DNA of 64,000 bases, from assembly GCA_008107755.1 (NCBI GenBank), contig VIRH01000093.1, positions 1 to 64,000 on the forward strand, read 5' to 3'. This DNA is from Rhodobacterales bacterium (lineage in GTDB: Bacteria; Pseudomonadota; Alphaproteobacteria; Rhizobiales; Stappiaceae). Of this stretch, positions 50,863-61,432 are shown piece after piece (within the stretch, counting starts at the first letter, position 1; each line of letters begins with the position of its first letter). The notes under the pieces were generated by a model. That model searched no databases and was not told where the DNA came from. It saw only the letters and a list, made by a program, of their open reading frames with translations. The position numbers were made by a program, and so were the translations under genes.

Positions 50863-51332
50863 CGTGTACCCTCGTGTTCCTGCCGCGTCTGTACCTCCCG
50901 TAGCCGCGTCTCGATTTTCGAAAATTTTGCGAGCATCTCTTCCAGATCCTTATCTGCAAGATCCGCCAGAAGCTCCTCCTCCACCCGGCAGAGTTCCTGC
51001 TGGATCTCCCCGACCCGTTCTTCCCCGTCGGCGGTCAGAAAGATGAGCCGCGCCCGTGCGTCCTTTGCATCGACCCGTCGCTCGACAAGTCCCTGCCGTG
51101 ACAGGATATCAATCAGGCGAACGAGACTGGACGTATCGATACCGACCAGATGGGCCAGTTCCTTTTGCGTGATGCCGCCGCCCGTCTCCTGGAGATGGAC
51201 AAGCGGCACCCAGGTCGCATCCGACAATCCCGCCGCGGCAATGTGGCGATCGAGAAAGCGCCGCCAGCTCCGCGCCAGAAGGGCGAAGCGCATGCCGAAA
51301 CGATATCGGGGAGAAGTTGCGTCAAGTGTCAT
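50859..51332 (-). CDS. MarR family transcriptional regulator
   Basis: 157 aa. Winged helix-turn-helix with ITQKELAHLVGIDTSSLVRLIDILSRQGL and the wing VDAKDARARLIFLT. The ATG at 51332 follows AGAGGG. Coupled to the FUSC gene. A palindrome lies 33 bp upstream and is the likely operator. Confidence 0.93.
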   Translation of the reverse strand: MTLDATSPRYRFGMRFALLARSWRRFLDRHIAAAGLSDATWVPLVHLQETGGGITQKELAHLVGIDTSSLVRLIDILSRQGLVERRVDAKDARARLIFLTADGEERVGEIQQELCRVEEELLADLADKDLEEMLAKFSKIETRLREVQTRQEHEGTR

Positions 51333-51354
51333 GCCACCCTCTCTCACACATTAG

Positions 51355-51379
51355 TTTGAATTGCAAATCAAATTGATTT
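51355..51379. promoter_or_regulatory. Palindromic operator candidate ahead of the marR-FUSC operon
   Basis: AAATCA-AAT-TGATTT (51365-51379) is a perfect inverted repeat, overlapping an imperfect one, TTTGAATTG/CAAATCAAA (51355-51372). It occupies the 46-bp gap between the dgdR stop and the marR start, where an autoregulated MarR site is expected. Confidence 0.6.
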
Positions 51380-52245
51380 CAGGCGGACGCATTTCTATGC
51401 GTTCTCAGATACGACGTCACGTAGTCACCGAACGCACGAACGACCGCAGGCGGCTCCCCGGAGGCGTAAACGAGACTGATCCCCAGATCCGGCAAAGGCG
51501 GCAACGGTGCGCCCAGAACATGAAGATCTGCCGGTACTGCGGAGCGCGTGATCACGCTGATCGCCTGACCCGAGCGGGTGACTGCGAGGAGACCGGCAAG
51601 ACTGTTGCTGGCGAAGGCGATACGATACGTGCGCCCCACCCTCTCCATCGCCGAGCGCGCGGCCTGATGGTCCAGGGTATCCGGTGCGGACAGCGCCAGA
51701 GGGATCATGTCCCTGTTCAGGATTTCAGGGGCCGGATCGTTGGCGACCCAGACGAAGCTCTCCGGGCGGATGACATGATCACCCCGTTCCTCCCCGGGCA
51801 CCGACACCAGCGCAAGGTCGATGCGCCTTCGTTGCAGAAGAGGCCTGAGCTCCACAGTCGGCGCGCACACCACCTCGATCTCGACCCCGGAGTGCCTTTC
51901 CCCGAACCCCTTGAGAAGAGCGGGAAAGAAAACGGTCAGATAATCCTCCGGACAGCCGAATGTCAGGGCGCCGCGAAGACCGGACCCCGGCAGGCTGGAG
52001 AGCGCATCATCATGCGCGCCCAGGATCCGCTCCGCATGCGCCAGCAGCCTTTCGCCAGCCGCTGTCAATTCCACACCCGTTCCCGTTCTGCGCAACAGCG
52101 GCTGACCGGCAATCGCTTCCAGCCGGCGCATCTGCATGCTGACGGCCGATTGTGTCCGACCGACCCGGCGGGCCGCGATGCTGACAGACCCGGTTCGGGA
52201 CACGGACACGAAACTGCGCAGCAGGAGAATGTCGAGCACCGGCAT
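51379..52245 (-). CDS. dgdR: LysR family regulator of dialkylglycine decarboxylase
   Basis: 288 aa. N-terminal helix-turn-helix (GSVSIAARRVGRTQSAVSMQMRRLE) and a C-terminal LysR substrate domain. Divergent from dgdA, 119 bp apart, as dgdR/dgdA are in Burkholderia cepacia. That arrangement and the strength of the dgdA match support the name. The ATG at 52245 is chosen to begin MPVLDILLL. Confidence 0.82.
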   Translation of the reverse strand: MPVLDILLLRSFVSVSRTGSVSIAARRVGRTQSAVSMQMRRLEAIAGQPLLRRTGTGVELTAAGERLLAHAERILGAHDDALSSLPGSGLRGALTFGCPEDYLTVFFPALLKGFGERHSGVEIEVVCAPTVELRPLLQRRRIDLALVSVPGEERGDHVIRPESFVWVANDPAPEILNRDMIPLALSAPDTLDHQAARSAMERVGRTYRIAFASNSLAGLLAVTRSGQAISVITRSAVPADLHVLGAPLPPLPDLGISLVYASGEPPAVVRAFGDYVTSYLRTHRNASA

Positions 52246-52253
52246 GACAGTAT

Positions 52254-52275
52254 CAATCTCATTGAAATCAGATTG
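52254..52275. promoter_or_regulatory. Inverted repeat between dgdR and dgdA
   Basis: CAATCT (52254-52259) and AGATTG (52270-52275) form a perfect inverted repeat with a 10-base spacer, 9 bp upstream of the dgdR start. Position and form suit a LysR-type site controlling both genes. Confidence 0.55.
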
Positions 52276-52286
52276 CCATATTATGA

Positions 52287-53710
<1,424 letters not shown>

Positions 53711-53934
53711 GAAACCGAAATCCTTCGAGATAAGATGAAGTCGTGACGGTTTTCGGCAAAAGCCGCAATGTGGGGTATGGCCGACACTCGAAAAGGTGTC
53801 GCTTCGCTCATTTCATGACACGGCTTGCGTGTAGCCAGATGCCTCGCCAAGTTGTAACGTCACAAGACGAATTGGAAATATTCCGAATTTTACTTTGAAA
53901 GAACTCATACTTTAATGCCTGTGAGGATGCAGCA

Positions 53935-54678
53935 ATGCGCATTTCTCGACATTTCCTTGACCTGATCGCTCTCGCTGCCGCAGTTTTTTCCCATTCCGCC
54001 GCCAGCGCAGAAGACCTGATTGCAGAGGCAGCGGTATCGTCTCTTCAGGAGAGCTACGACGAGGCCTCTCCCACATCGGGCATTCCACTGGCCGGCCTCG
54101 CTTTGGGCATCGCCTCCGGTAACGTCGATTTGGACAATGTGCGCCTGACAGCTCACCAGGAAGGTAATCGTATGGCCTGTGTAATCGGCAGGACCAGAGA
54201 TGGCCGCTTCTACAGCGAAAATCCCTATCTGGTCCCCGGGGCATCCGGTTCCGATACTACGGCGCGACTGGACCGCGTAACGGACCAGTTTGCCCAGCAG
54301 CTCGCAGTCTATGATGCGCGAGCCGTTGCGTTTGTGGGACGAGTCATCAGCGGCGACAACTGCAACAGTCCGGCAAGCGCATATTTGCCGCAGGTAATTG
54401 ACCCGTTCGACGACAGACTGAGTGTCGCGGTAAACAGCGGAAGCGGCTCAAGCTACGTGAGCGCAAACCTGCTTCACGCGGCGACCGGCCTTGAACGCGC
54501 CTTCCATTGCGAAACGATACAGGACGGGGCCACCATAGCCTTCGATACCGAGTGCTTTGCGGACATAAGCGATCTCAGGGGGCATACTGTCGACCTTGAG
54601 CTGGTGCTTGATGACGGCATTGGCGAAATGAGACATGTCTACAGCGTTGTCGTTCCCGCCCGCGGTACCAGTCAGTGA
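53935..54678 (+). CDS. Secreted protein of unknown function (first gene of a three-gene set)
   Basis: 247 aa. Signal peptide in residues 1-25 (cleavage near ASA/ED). The mature part has four cysteines (MACVIG, GDNCNS, FHCETI, ECFADI), which could form two disulfides, and looks beta-rich. No family recognised. The stop overlaps the next gene's GTG start (GTGA). Base composition and codon use are visibly less GC-rich than dgdA upstream, hinting at transfer. Confidence 0.75.
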   Translation: MRISRHFLDLIALAAAVFSHSAASAEDLIAEAAVSSLQESYDEASPTSGIPLAGLALGIASGNVDLDNVRLTAHQEGNRMACVIGRTRDGRFYSENPYLVPGASGSDTTARLDRVTDQFAQQLAVYDARAVAFVGRVISGDNCNSPASAYLPQVIDPFDDRLSVAVNSGSGSSYVSANLLHAATGLERAFHCETIQDGATIAFDTECFADISDLRGHTVDLELVLDDGIGEMRHVYSVVVPARGTSQ

Positions 54679-55823
54679 AGTATCTGGCTTTACACCGGAT
54701 CACGGCCCATTTTCGCAAACCGCCCGGAACCAGGGGCAACGCGTCTGTTATCTTCCTTCTGTCGGCACTGGTGACGGCAATGTTCCTGCTGGTGCTCTTC
54801 GCTATTCCGCGCAAAAGCCCGCTGATCGTCGTCGAAGCGGAAACCGAGCTGCTCTCTTACGTCGTCATGAGACCGGAACTGGCAGCCATACCTTTCAACA
54901 ATGTCCGCCTTAGAGGAGGCAAGCTCGAAAACTGTACCGGCCTTGCCGCCAGCGGCGATCTGTTTACGGGTATTGTCCAGCCAACTGCAGGTGTCCAGGT
55001 CTGGTACCGCTTCGTCGACGGCAACCCTTTGATCGAACTCAGGGCCGGCAACCGAAAAACGGACGATACGGGTCACCTTCAATTCGAGAACGGCACACGC
55101 TGCGCAATTCAGTCCCGGCTCGTCATTCGACTCGCGAACACCACCAACTCTGACAGCGTGAACGCGAGGCCACTTCCCATAGCGGGCCCTGCACGCCTGG
55201 GCACGGAATTAAGCGCGCCCCTCATCAATGAAAGCTCTCGTCGCATGTCGGGTCTCCTGCTTTCGGGCAGCTTGCGCATTCTAGGGCGCGCGTCTGACCC
55301 GTCAGCAGCCGATGCGCTCTATCCTGCGATCGATGAAGAGATCGTCATTCCCGCTGGCAGTCGACTAAGTTCGTTCACGGACAATGGTCAAGAGCTTCAG
55401 GAGCCGAGTTCCTGGTATGGCATTGCAACGATAGGAGACGGCTCTTACAGCGTTGCCGCGACAACAGAATCTGATTTTCTGCGCCTGTATCGCCCGGGAC
55501 AGAGCCAGGATGCCGAGAGTTTCAGGACGTCACTTTTCGCGCAGGTTTTCAACGACCCGAGTTTGGCAACCATGTCTCTCGCGCTGGTCGTGCTCTCTAT
55601 CGTATTTCAGACGCTTCTGGCCTGGCTCGGCCTTCCGTCCCGGATCGAAAATGGACCTTCACGCAAAGCGCCCGCCGTTGACACTGGAACCGCCGATACG
55701 GGAGTTCAATCGACCTTGTTTGCTCCCGGACACCCCGCCGTGCGCGACCCTTCCGACACGCCGCTGACGGAAGATCGTACATCGCGTTCCGATGGAGAGA
55801 TTCCGGGCAAACAAAAGGACTAG
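54675..55823 (+). CDS. Two-pass membrane protein of unknown function (second gene)
   Basis: 382 aa from a GTG start coupled to the previous gene. One membrane helix near residues 25-45, a large extracytoplasmic domain (about 46-295), a second helix near 300-322, and a Pro/Thr/Ser-rich cytoplasmic tail. No family recognised. It may anchor or present the two secreted neighbours. Confidence 0.72.
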   Translation: MKYLALHRITAHFRKPPGTRGNASVIFLLSALVTAMFLLVLFAIPRKSPLIVVEAETELLSYVVMRPELAAIPFNNVRLRGGKLENCTGLAASGDLFTGIVQPTAGVQVWYRFVDGNPLIELRAGNRKTDDTGHLQFENGTRCAIQSRLVIRLANTTNSDSVNARPLPIAGPARLGTELSAPLINESSRRMSGLLLSGSLRILGRASDPSAADALYPAIDEEIVIPAGSRLSSFTDNGQELQEPSSWYGIATIGDGSYSVAATTESDFLRLYRPGQSQDAESFRTSLFAQVFNDPSLATMSLALVVLSIVFQTLLAWLGLPSRIENGPSRKAPAVDTGTADTGVQSTLFAPGHPAVRDPSDTPLTEDRTSRSDGEIPGKQKD

Positions 55824-55830
55824 CGGTCAC

Positions 55831-56988
55831 ATGAAACGTCTGTTCCACGTCTTCATCATCAAGCCGGCTCTCGCGGCAGTCATGGTCATCGCGACCGCTG
55901 TGCCGCAACCGGCCTTGGCCGAACGCGTGTACGTGACCCGTTCGAACGGCGAACAGGGGCAAGGCTGGTTGTTTGGTGCCAAGGACCGCGCCGGCGACCT
56001 GCGGTGCTGGGTGGCATTGCCGTCCCACGTTGTTGGCGAACGGAGCCGGTTCGAGGATCCGCAATTGCATCCGTTCGATTTCAGGACGGCGTCGGGAAGA
56101 TCAGGTTCATCCGGTGTGCCCGTTTCCGTCAGACAGCTGGACAATGCTGAAGCCGTTCTAGGCCGCAATCCCGATCTTGCCTTCGCAGCCGTTTCGGGTT
56201 TCAGAGGCGGCGAGTGCCTGTCCCGGCTTGGTCTTCCGGAACTTGTCTATGACCTCAAGGCACGCCAGAACCTCGAACTCGATGTGGTCACCATAGGCGA
56301 CGGTAGACAGAATATTTTCAGGATGCGCGTCAGCCGCACGGGATTGGACGGGAACAAGGCCATCCAGTTGCTCGATCCCCTGACCGACGAAGACGCCGCC
56401 AAGTATCTGAAGGGCGGAGTATCGGGAGCAATCGCCACGTTTCCGTATCTCGGCGATGATATCCCGTTTGCTATGATCGTCGCGAACCTGGACAACTCGG
56501 CCCGCGCGATACGGTTCGACGCAATTCGGAAATCCTTCGAACCAATCAAGAGAAAAATCCTGATGCGCGATGTCAAATCGTCAGCGGATACAGCCGGCAC
56601 GATCCCCTACAGAATTGTCCGCCTTGACGGGATTTCGGTGCTGAATGACTCAGGGATGGAAAGATTGTCCGATCCGGCGAAGTGCTGGAAAATGGCTCCC
56701 AAAGGCGGCAAGACAGCGGTTGTTCTTGAACTGGAACCTGATCTGGACCTACCACTTTCGGGAGTTGTCTTTCGCCGCGATGACACCTGCGGCACCGGCG
56801 GCATCGATATAGGTATTGACGTAAGCTACAACGAAGGCCGCTCATGGTCCCGGGTATCCGACTGCGCCCTTGAGGAACAGATGGAAGAAACCTACTGCCG
56901 CTTCAACCTGAGAAAAGCAGCGTCCATCAGAATTTCAGCAAAAGCCCGGGTTGCCGCTTTCTCGCAGATCCTGCTTCAGCCCAAATGA
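55831..56988 (+). CDS. Secreted trypsin-like serine protease (third gene)
   Basis: 385 aa. Signal peptide to about residue 30 (ALA/ER). The chymotrypsin-fold triad can be read as H66 (CWVALPSHVV), D115 (NPDLAFAAV) and S198 (LKGGVSGAIA). The spacing of 49 and 83 residues is close to chymotrypsin's. C59 and C129 could form a disulfide. Residues 240-385 form an extra beta-rich C-terminal domain with further cysteines. It starts 8 bp after the previous gene. The family call rests on motifs and spacing, not on overall similarity. Confidence 0.65.
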   Translation: MKRLFHVFIIKPALAAVMVIATAVPQPALAERVYVTRSNGEQGQGWLFGAKDRAGDLRCWVALPSHVVGERSRFEDPQLHPFDFRTASGRSGSSGVPVSVRQLDNAEAVLGRNPDLAFAAVSGFRGGECLSRLGLPELVYDLKARQNLELDVVTIGDGRQNIFRMRVSRTGLDGNKAIQLLDPLTDEDAAKYLKGGVSGAIATFPYLGDDIPFAMIVANLDNSARAIRFDAIRKSFEPIKRKILMRDVKSSADTAGTIPYRIVRLDGISVLNDSGMERLSDPAKCWKMAPKGGKTAVVLELEPDLDLPLSGVVFRRDDTCGTGGIDIGIDVSYNEGRSWSRVSDCALEEQMEETYCRFNLRKAASIRISAKARVAAFSQILLQPK

Positions 56989-56998
56989 AGTCCCTAAG

Positions 56999-57670
56999 TC
57001 ACAAGAGCGGGCCGGATACCGGTATCGCCCAGAGATCATCGCATGCGAACGTTCCATCCAATCGCGCCCCATCTGCCAGCTCGACATGAAGGTCGCATCT
57101 CCATTGACGTCCCGCGTCGATTAAACCTGTCCAGTTTATACTTGATCCGATGATCGTTGCCTGACCGTCATAGCCATCTGCAGGTTCGGTATTGCGGACA
57201 ATTGAAGCCCACGTCGACCGCCTTGACCCCATCTCGGCATCCTTGATGGCAAACGACAGGCCATTGCGGATCAGCGAATACAAATGCGTGATATAATATC
57301 CGTCGATCTTCGCCTTCTTGGCCTTGTCTTTGCCAGCCTCTTCGTAGGCTTTCTCAAGCTCGGGCGGAATTTTCGTTTCGAAGATTATTCGGCCCGTCGC
57401 AGCAACCGCAGCCCGCAAAGCCAGATTGCGCGTGTCCTCAGAATCGCTGTTCAAGGCTTGCCGGAGACAAACCCTGAGAATGGACTGGTCGCCGTTTTCG
57501 ATGGCGGCTTCCAGATATCCCATCTGAAGATCAGGATCCATATCGGAGCATTGAGCGCGCCACGTCTTCAGGTCTGCCGCCCGTTCGGCGGCAGAACCGG
57601 CCGCCAATGCCTGATCGCCAAAAGCACTTGCCGCCAACAAGAGAACGGCCAAAGAAAAAAATCTAATCAT
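56999..57670 (-). CDS. Secreted protein of unknown function, convergent with the protease operon
   Basis: 223 aa. Signal peptide (cleavage near ALA/AG). The mature part has a helical first half with a TPR/Sel1-like look (MGYLEAAIENGDQSILRVCL) and a beta-rich second half ending WRCDLHVELADG and FACDDLWAIP, with four cysteines. It ends 10 bp from the protease gene. Its secreted nature, cysteine pairs and position suggest it belongs with the three genes opposite; this is inference. Confidence 0.68.
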   Translation of the reverse strand: MIRFFSLAVLLLAASAFGDQALAAGSAAERAADLKTWRAQCSDMDPDLQMGYLEAAIENGDQSILRVCLRQALNSDSEDTRNLALRAAVAATGRIIFETKIPPELEKAYEEAGKDKAKKAKIDGYYITHLYSLIRNGLSFAIKDAEMGSRRSTWASIVRNTEPADGYDGQATIIGSSINWTGLIDAGRQWRCDLHVELADGARLDGTFACDDLWAIPVSGPLL

Positions 57671-57906
57671 TGCAATGATAACCCCAAATACAAAATAGTA
57701 GCCCGAAGATATAGTAAGCTGTCTGCTACCGGGATGAAACCCTTGGTCGAAGACGCCGAAGAGCCACCACCCGCAATCCGCCAGGTCAGAAGACGACGCG
57801 GCGCAGGCGCAGCCGCCGAGTGAAATGCAGACCCGATGCAGGGCAATTCCGTCGGGAATGCCTGCTGCGCTACGGCGAACCGGATGCGAAAACGTCAAAT
57901 CGAACT

Positions 57907-58881
57907 TTACGGTCTCGCCGAGTCGTGTCGCTGGTCGATATCGCCAGAACGGGACGTCCCTTCTGACGCCCTTGAGCCTTGTCGCCTGTACTGGTCCCGG
58001 AATGATCCCGGTGACAATCCGCTCAGGCGCGTGAAGAGCCTCGAAAACGAAGGCACATCATTATAACCGACCGAAAAGCAAATCTCCGAGACGCTGTCTT
58101 CCGTCTCGATCAGAAGCTCGCGCGCGCGCTCCATCCTGAGTTCCTGCAGATAGTGCACAGGTGACAAGCCTGTCGCCAGCTTGAAGCGTCGCAGGAATGT
58201 TCGCGCTGGCAACCCGGCAATTGCGGCAAGCTCTCCTGCGCTCACACCGGAGGCGGAGTGTTTTTCCAGCGCATGCTGAACCTTGAGGATGGCCCTGTCT
58301 CCGTGCCGAAGATCCGGCATGAACCGGCGGAAACGCCGCTGGTCGCGCCGTCTGAACTCCACGATGAAGTGACGCGCGGTTTGAACGGCGACCCCGTAAC
58401 CTAGAAAGCGTTCGACGAGCGCAAGCGCCAGATCGATCCACGCCATCAGCCCGCCTGCCGTGATCAGATCGCCGTACTCGATCAGGATGCTGTCCGTGTC
58501 GAGGGTCAGGCCGGGATAGGCGTGCTTGAGGCGCGTTTGAAGTGCCCAGTGCGTGGTGACCGGACGCGCTCCGGCAAGACCGCTCGCTGCGACGAAGGTC
58601 AGGCCGGTACATGCAGAGCACACGACCGCGCCGGCTTCATGCTGTCGCTTCAGGAAAAGGGTGAGTTCGGGTACATCTTCCGCCCGGACCTCCCCCATCG
58701 ACGGCGGAAGGATGATCGCATCAAAGCGCCGCGTCTCCCTCTCGAACCTCGACAGAACATGAACCGCGACTGCGCCGCCGCCTGCCTGCCCGGCAAAGGC
58801 GAAGACATCCTGCAGGCCGAGCACGGCGGACTGCATCGCCCCGGGATACTCGACGACAGCTATCTCGACCAGGTGATCCAT
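57907..58881 (-). CDS. GlxA-type AraC family transcriptional regulator
   Basis: 324 aa. An N-terminal DJ-1/PfpI-like domain with the nucleophile-elbow cysteine (AVVCSACTGLTF) is followed by a C-terminal AraC helix-turn-helix pair (AGELAAIAGLPARTFLRRFK; SVSEICFSVGYNDVPSFSRLF). Divergent from the MBL gene, which it may control. Confidence 0.92.
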   Translation of the reverse strand: MDHLVEIAVVEYPGAMQSAVLGLQDVFAFAGQAGGGAVAVHVLSRFERETRRFDAIILPPSMGEVRAEDVPELTLFLKRQHEAGAVVCSACTGLTFVAASGLAGARPVTTHWALQTRLKHAYPGLTLDTDSILIEYGDLITAGGLMAWIDLALALVERFLGYGVAVQTARHFIVEFRRRDQRRFRRFMPDLRHGDRAILKVQHALEKHSASGVSAGELAAIAGLPARTFLRRFKLATGLSPVHYLQELRMERARELLIETEDSVSEICFSVGYNDVPSFSRLFTRLSGLSPGSFRDQYRRQGSRASEGTSRSGDIDQRHDSARP

Positions 58882-58976
58882 TTGGCGAATTTACCACATA
58901 GATTGTCATTTACGCCACTCGCTGATGGTCCATCGGCGCGCCAGAGTGCGGTCATCGACAAGACAGGAGTGCAACT

Positions 58977-59825
58977 ATGATCGATCGTTATCCCTCCGCC
59001 CCTTCGCTCGCTCTCGGCGACGTGACGGTTTCCAGCCTGTCGGACGGATTTCTCGATATCCCGGCAGACTATTTCCCCGACGCAACTCCCACGGAACGGC
59101 GAATGGTTTCACCGGTCACCCGGTTCGGAGCGAATGTCTGGTTGGTGACGACACCAACCCGGAAGATACTCATAGACGCCGGATCGGGAGACTGGCTGAA
59201 GCAGCGTTTTCCCGAAACCGGCCAGCTTGCATGGCCGGATCGCCGCGATGGCGCTGCGCATGGGATCACGGATATCGTTCTCACGCATATGCATGCCGAC
59301 CACATCGGCGGGCTGGTCACGGGGAGCCGCAGCCTGTTTCCGGAAGCGACCCTTCATGTCCAGGAGGAGGAATGGAACTACTGGACCGACGAGAGCCTGG
59401 CGGAGAGGTCGTCGGATGCCATGAAGCCGGCGATCAACCTCGTCCAGACGCTTGCGCGTCGGCTGGAGGACCAGGTGACGCGACATGAAGGAGCGGCGGA
59501 TCTCGGCGAAGGGGTGATGCTCCGTCCGGCGCCGGGCCACACACCGGGTCACCAGATCGTGCATCTCGCCTCCGGCAAGCAGCAGGCCCTGCTTCTTGGA
59601 GACGCCGTTGTCTCGCAGGATCTGCAGGTCGCCAATCCCGAGGCCCGCTACGCACTGGAGACAGACCCGGCGCTTGCCGCGGAAACCCGCAAGTCCCTGT
59701 TCGCGTGGATTGCCTGCGACAAGATCCCGTTTGCGGCGACGCATCTGCGCACTGCCGCATACGCTCACCTCGAGAAAGAAGGCGACGGCTACCGGTTTTC
59801 AGGCGCCGCCGCCTCCGGAGACTGA
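58977..59825 (+). CDS. MBL-fold metallo-hydrolase
   Basis: 282 aa. The HxHxDH zinc motif is visible (THMHADHIGGL), with later GHTPGHQ (His) and LLGDAVV (Asp). The overall layout resembles AHL-lactonase/parathion-hydrolase-like members. AGGAG precedes the ATG. Its stop abuts the next gene's stop with no gap. Confidence 0.9.
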   Translation: MIDRYPSAPSLALGDVTVSSLSDGFLDIPADYFPDATPTERRMVSPVTRFGANVWLVTTPTRKILIDAGSGDWLKQRFPETGQLAWPDRRDGAAHGITDIVLTHMHADHIGGLVTGSRSLFPEATLHVQEEEWNYWTDESLAERSSDAMKPAINLVQTLARRLEDQVTRHEGAADLGEGVMLRPAPGHTPGHQIVHLASGKQQALLLGDAVVSQDLQVANPEARYALETDPALAAETRKSLFAWIACDKIPFAATHLRTAAYAHLEKEGDGYRFSGAAASGD

Positions 59826-60833
59826 TCAGTCGACGTCGGCCCAGCCGCCCTTTTCGGCGGAGGCGAAGAGAGCGTCCAGGATCTTCATGTTCTGGACCGC
59901 ATCTTCCACACCATGGGGCAGAGGAGCTTCGCCGAGGATTGCACGGCCAAACACGTCGGCCAGTTCGCCATACTGGTCGCAGGGCGGAATGATCTGGCCT
60001 TCCATGGCGCCGTCAGCCAGCAACGAACCGTCATCCGTACGGATTTCCACGGCCTCGCCCTGAGGCGCATTCACCGGAATGACGATCTCCAGCCGCTTTT
60101 TCGTACCGACGAGGTTGAAGCGCTGATACGGCGTGAGCTGGGTGGAGACGATGAAATTCAGGTGCCTGTCATTGCCGAAATCCAGAAGCGCGCTCGACAT
60201 CCGGTCGGTGCCGAATTCCGGATCCCGGTCGAGCAGCGACACGACACGCTTCGGCTCGGCATCGAAGAAGTACCGCCCGGCCAGCATCGTGTAGCAGCCG
60301 ATGTCGTAAAGCGCGCCGCCGCCGATATCGGCCATGTTGCGGATGTTGGACGGATCGTCGTTGTAATAGCTGAAGAAACACTGGATCGCCTTCAGGTCGC
60401 CAAGCTCCCCCGAGCGGACGATCTCGCGCGCCTTGATCCACTGCGGATGCGCCCGCACCATGAAGTTTTCCGCAACCAGCTTGTCTCCGGGCAGGTTCAG
60501 CAGCTTCGAAGCTTCCTCCGCATTGAGCGCCATCGGTTTTTCGCAAAGCACATGCTTGCCCGCTTCCACCGCCTGGATCGTCACCGGCACGTGCAGATGG
60601 TTCGGCAAAGGATTGTAGACGGCGTCTATCTCCGGATCGGCAAGAAGATCTTCATAGGAGCCGTAGGCCTTCTCGATTCCGAGATCCTTTGCGGCGGCCT
60701 CGGCCTTCTCCATGCTTCGCGAAGCGATCCCCGCGACGATCCCGGTCTTCGACTGCTGAATGCCCGGAATAACCTTTTCGATGCCGATTCTGGCCGTCGA
60801 AACGATCCCCCAGCGAATTTTCTTGTCTGCCAT
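59826..60833 (-). CDS. Gfo/Idh/MocA family oxidoreductase
   Basis: 335 aa. N-terminal NAD(P)-binding domain (IRWGIVSTARIG), LCEKPMAL with the catalytic Lys, and a C-terminal Gfo/Idh domain (GGGALYDIGCYTM). The ATG at 60833 has GGGAGG upstream. The sugar substrate is unknown. Confidence 0.92.
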   Translation of the reverse strand: MADKKIRWGIVSTARIGIEKVIPGIQQSKTGIVAGIASRSMEKAEAAAKDLGIEKAYGSYEDLLADPEIDAVYNPLPNHLHVPVTIQAVEAGKHVLCEKPMALNAEEASKLLNLPGDKLVAENFMVRAHPQWIKAREIVRSGELGDLKAIQCFFSYYNDDPSNIRNMADIGGGALYDIGCYTMLAGRYFFDAEPKRVVSLLDRDPEFGTDRMSSALLDFGNDRHLNFIVSTQLTPYQRFNLVGTKKRLEIVIPVNAPQGEAVEIRTDDGSLLADGAMEGQIIPPCDQYGELADVFGRAILGEAPLPHGVEDAVQNMKILDALFASAEKGGWADVD

Positions 60834-60934
60834 GCTGCCAACCCTCCCTGCTTGAGGCACGCTCCTCAATTGGCACGGAACCCGATTGCCCGCAAGGCCG
60901 GTAGTGCGGAAGTCTGCAGGGTATGCGTGTGCGG

Positions 60935-61062
60935 CTCATCCTTCGAGACGCCGCTGACGCGGCTCCTCAGGATGTGAGTGAGGGTGGCGCCGCGCTTTCT
61001 GTCTTCCCGGCATTCGCCGCCCTCATCCTGAGGAAGCGCGGAGCGCTGTCTCGAAGGATGGG
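60935..61062. repeat. Pair of inverted CATCCTTCGAGAC...CCTCAGGATG elements
   Basis: One copy at about 60938-60974 runs CATCCTTCGAGAC through to CTCAGGATG; a second in opposite orientation at about 61024-61060 runs CATCCTGAGGA to TCGAAGGATG. Each is itself a stem-loop. Elements of this type are scattered between genes in many alphaproteobacteria. Confidence 0.75.
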
Positions 61063-61232
61063 CGACACCTGCTGTCCACGGCGGAGCCCTTGTGTGCGAA
61101 CTGCGGAGAGCCGGCTCTGAGAACGAATGGCGGTCAGGACGCTTGCCCAGACACCGCATGCGTCCACCCCGGTTTTTTCGAAATTGCCCATGGAACTCCT
61201 GCGGAGGACAGGACACGAAAACTCTCACGATG

Positions 61233-61342
61233 GTCATCCCCGACTTGATCGGGGATCCACTCGCTCCCAGAGCGTTCCGGAAAAGACCGCCGCCTTCGCC
61301 TGCGGGACCGGGCATTGGATCCCCGATCAAGTCGGGGATGAC
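61233..61342. repeat. 27-bp perfect inverted repeat (palindromic intergenic unit)
   Basis: Positions 61233-61259 (starting GTCATCCCCGACTTGATC) and 61316-61342 (starting TGGATCCCCGATCAAG) are exact reverse complements with a 56-base spacer. Each arm itself contains a palindromic core. This is a typical alphaproteobacterial intergenic repeat. Confidence 0.8.
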
Positions 61343-61432
61343 GCCGAAGCATGCAGGCAAAACTGTTTTATCGGAACGCTCGCCGAAGCAAGAAGGTCCC
61401 TCTCGAAAGGCGCGTTGCGTATTCCCGACCGA

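Larger units (their letters stand above)
60834..61432. other. Intergenic repeat region
   Basis: About 600 bases with no supported gene. It holds two families of palindromic intergenic repeats, described separately. The remaining DNA is GC-rich and unremarkable. Confidence 0.6.

Noticed and set aside
58977-59825. MBL hydrolase as part of the protease cassette
   Set aside because: It is separated by the GlxA-type regulator on the other strand and has normal high-GC composition, so it reads as an independent unit.
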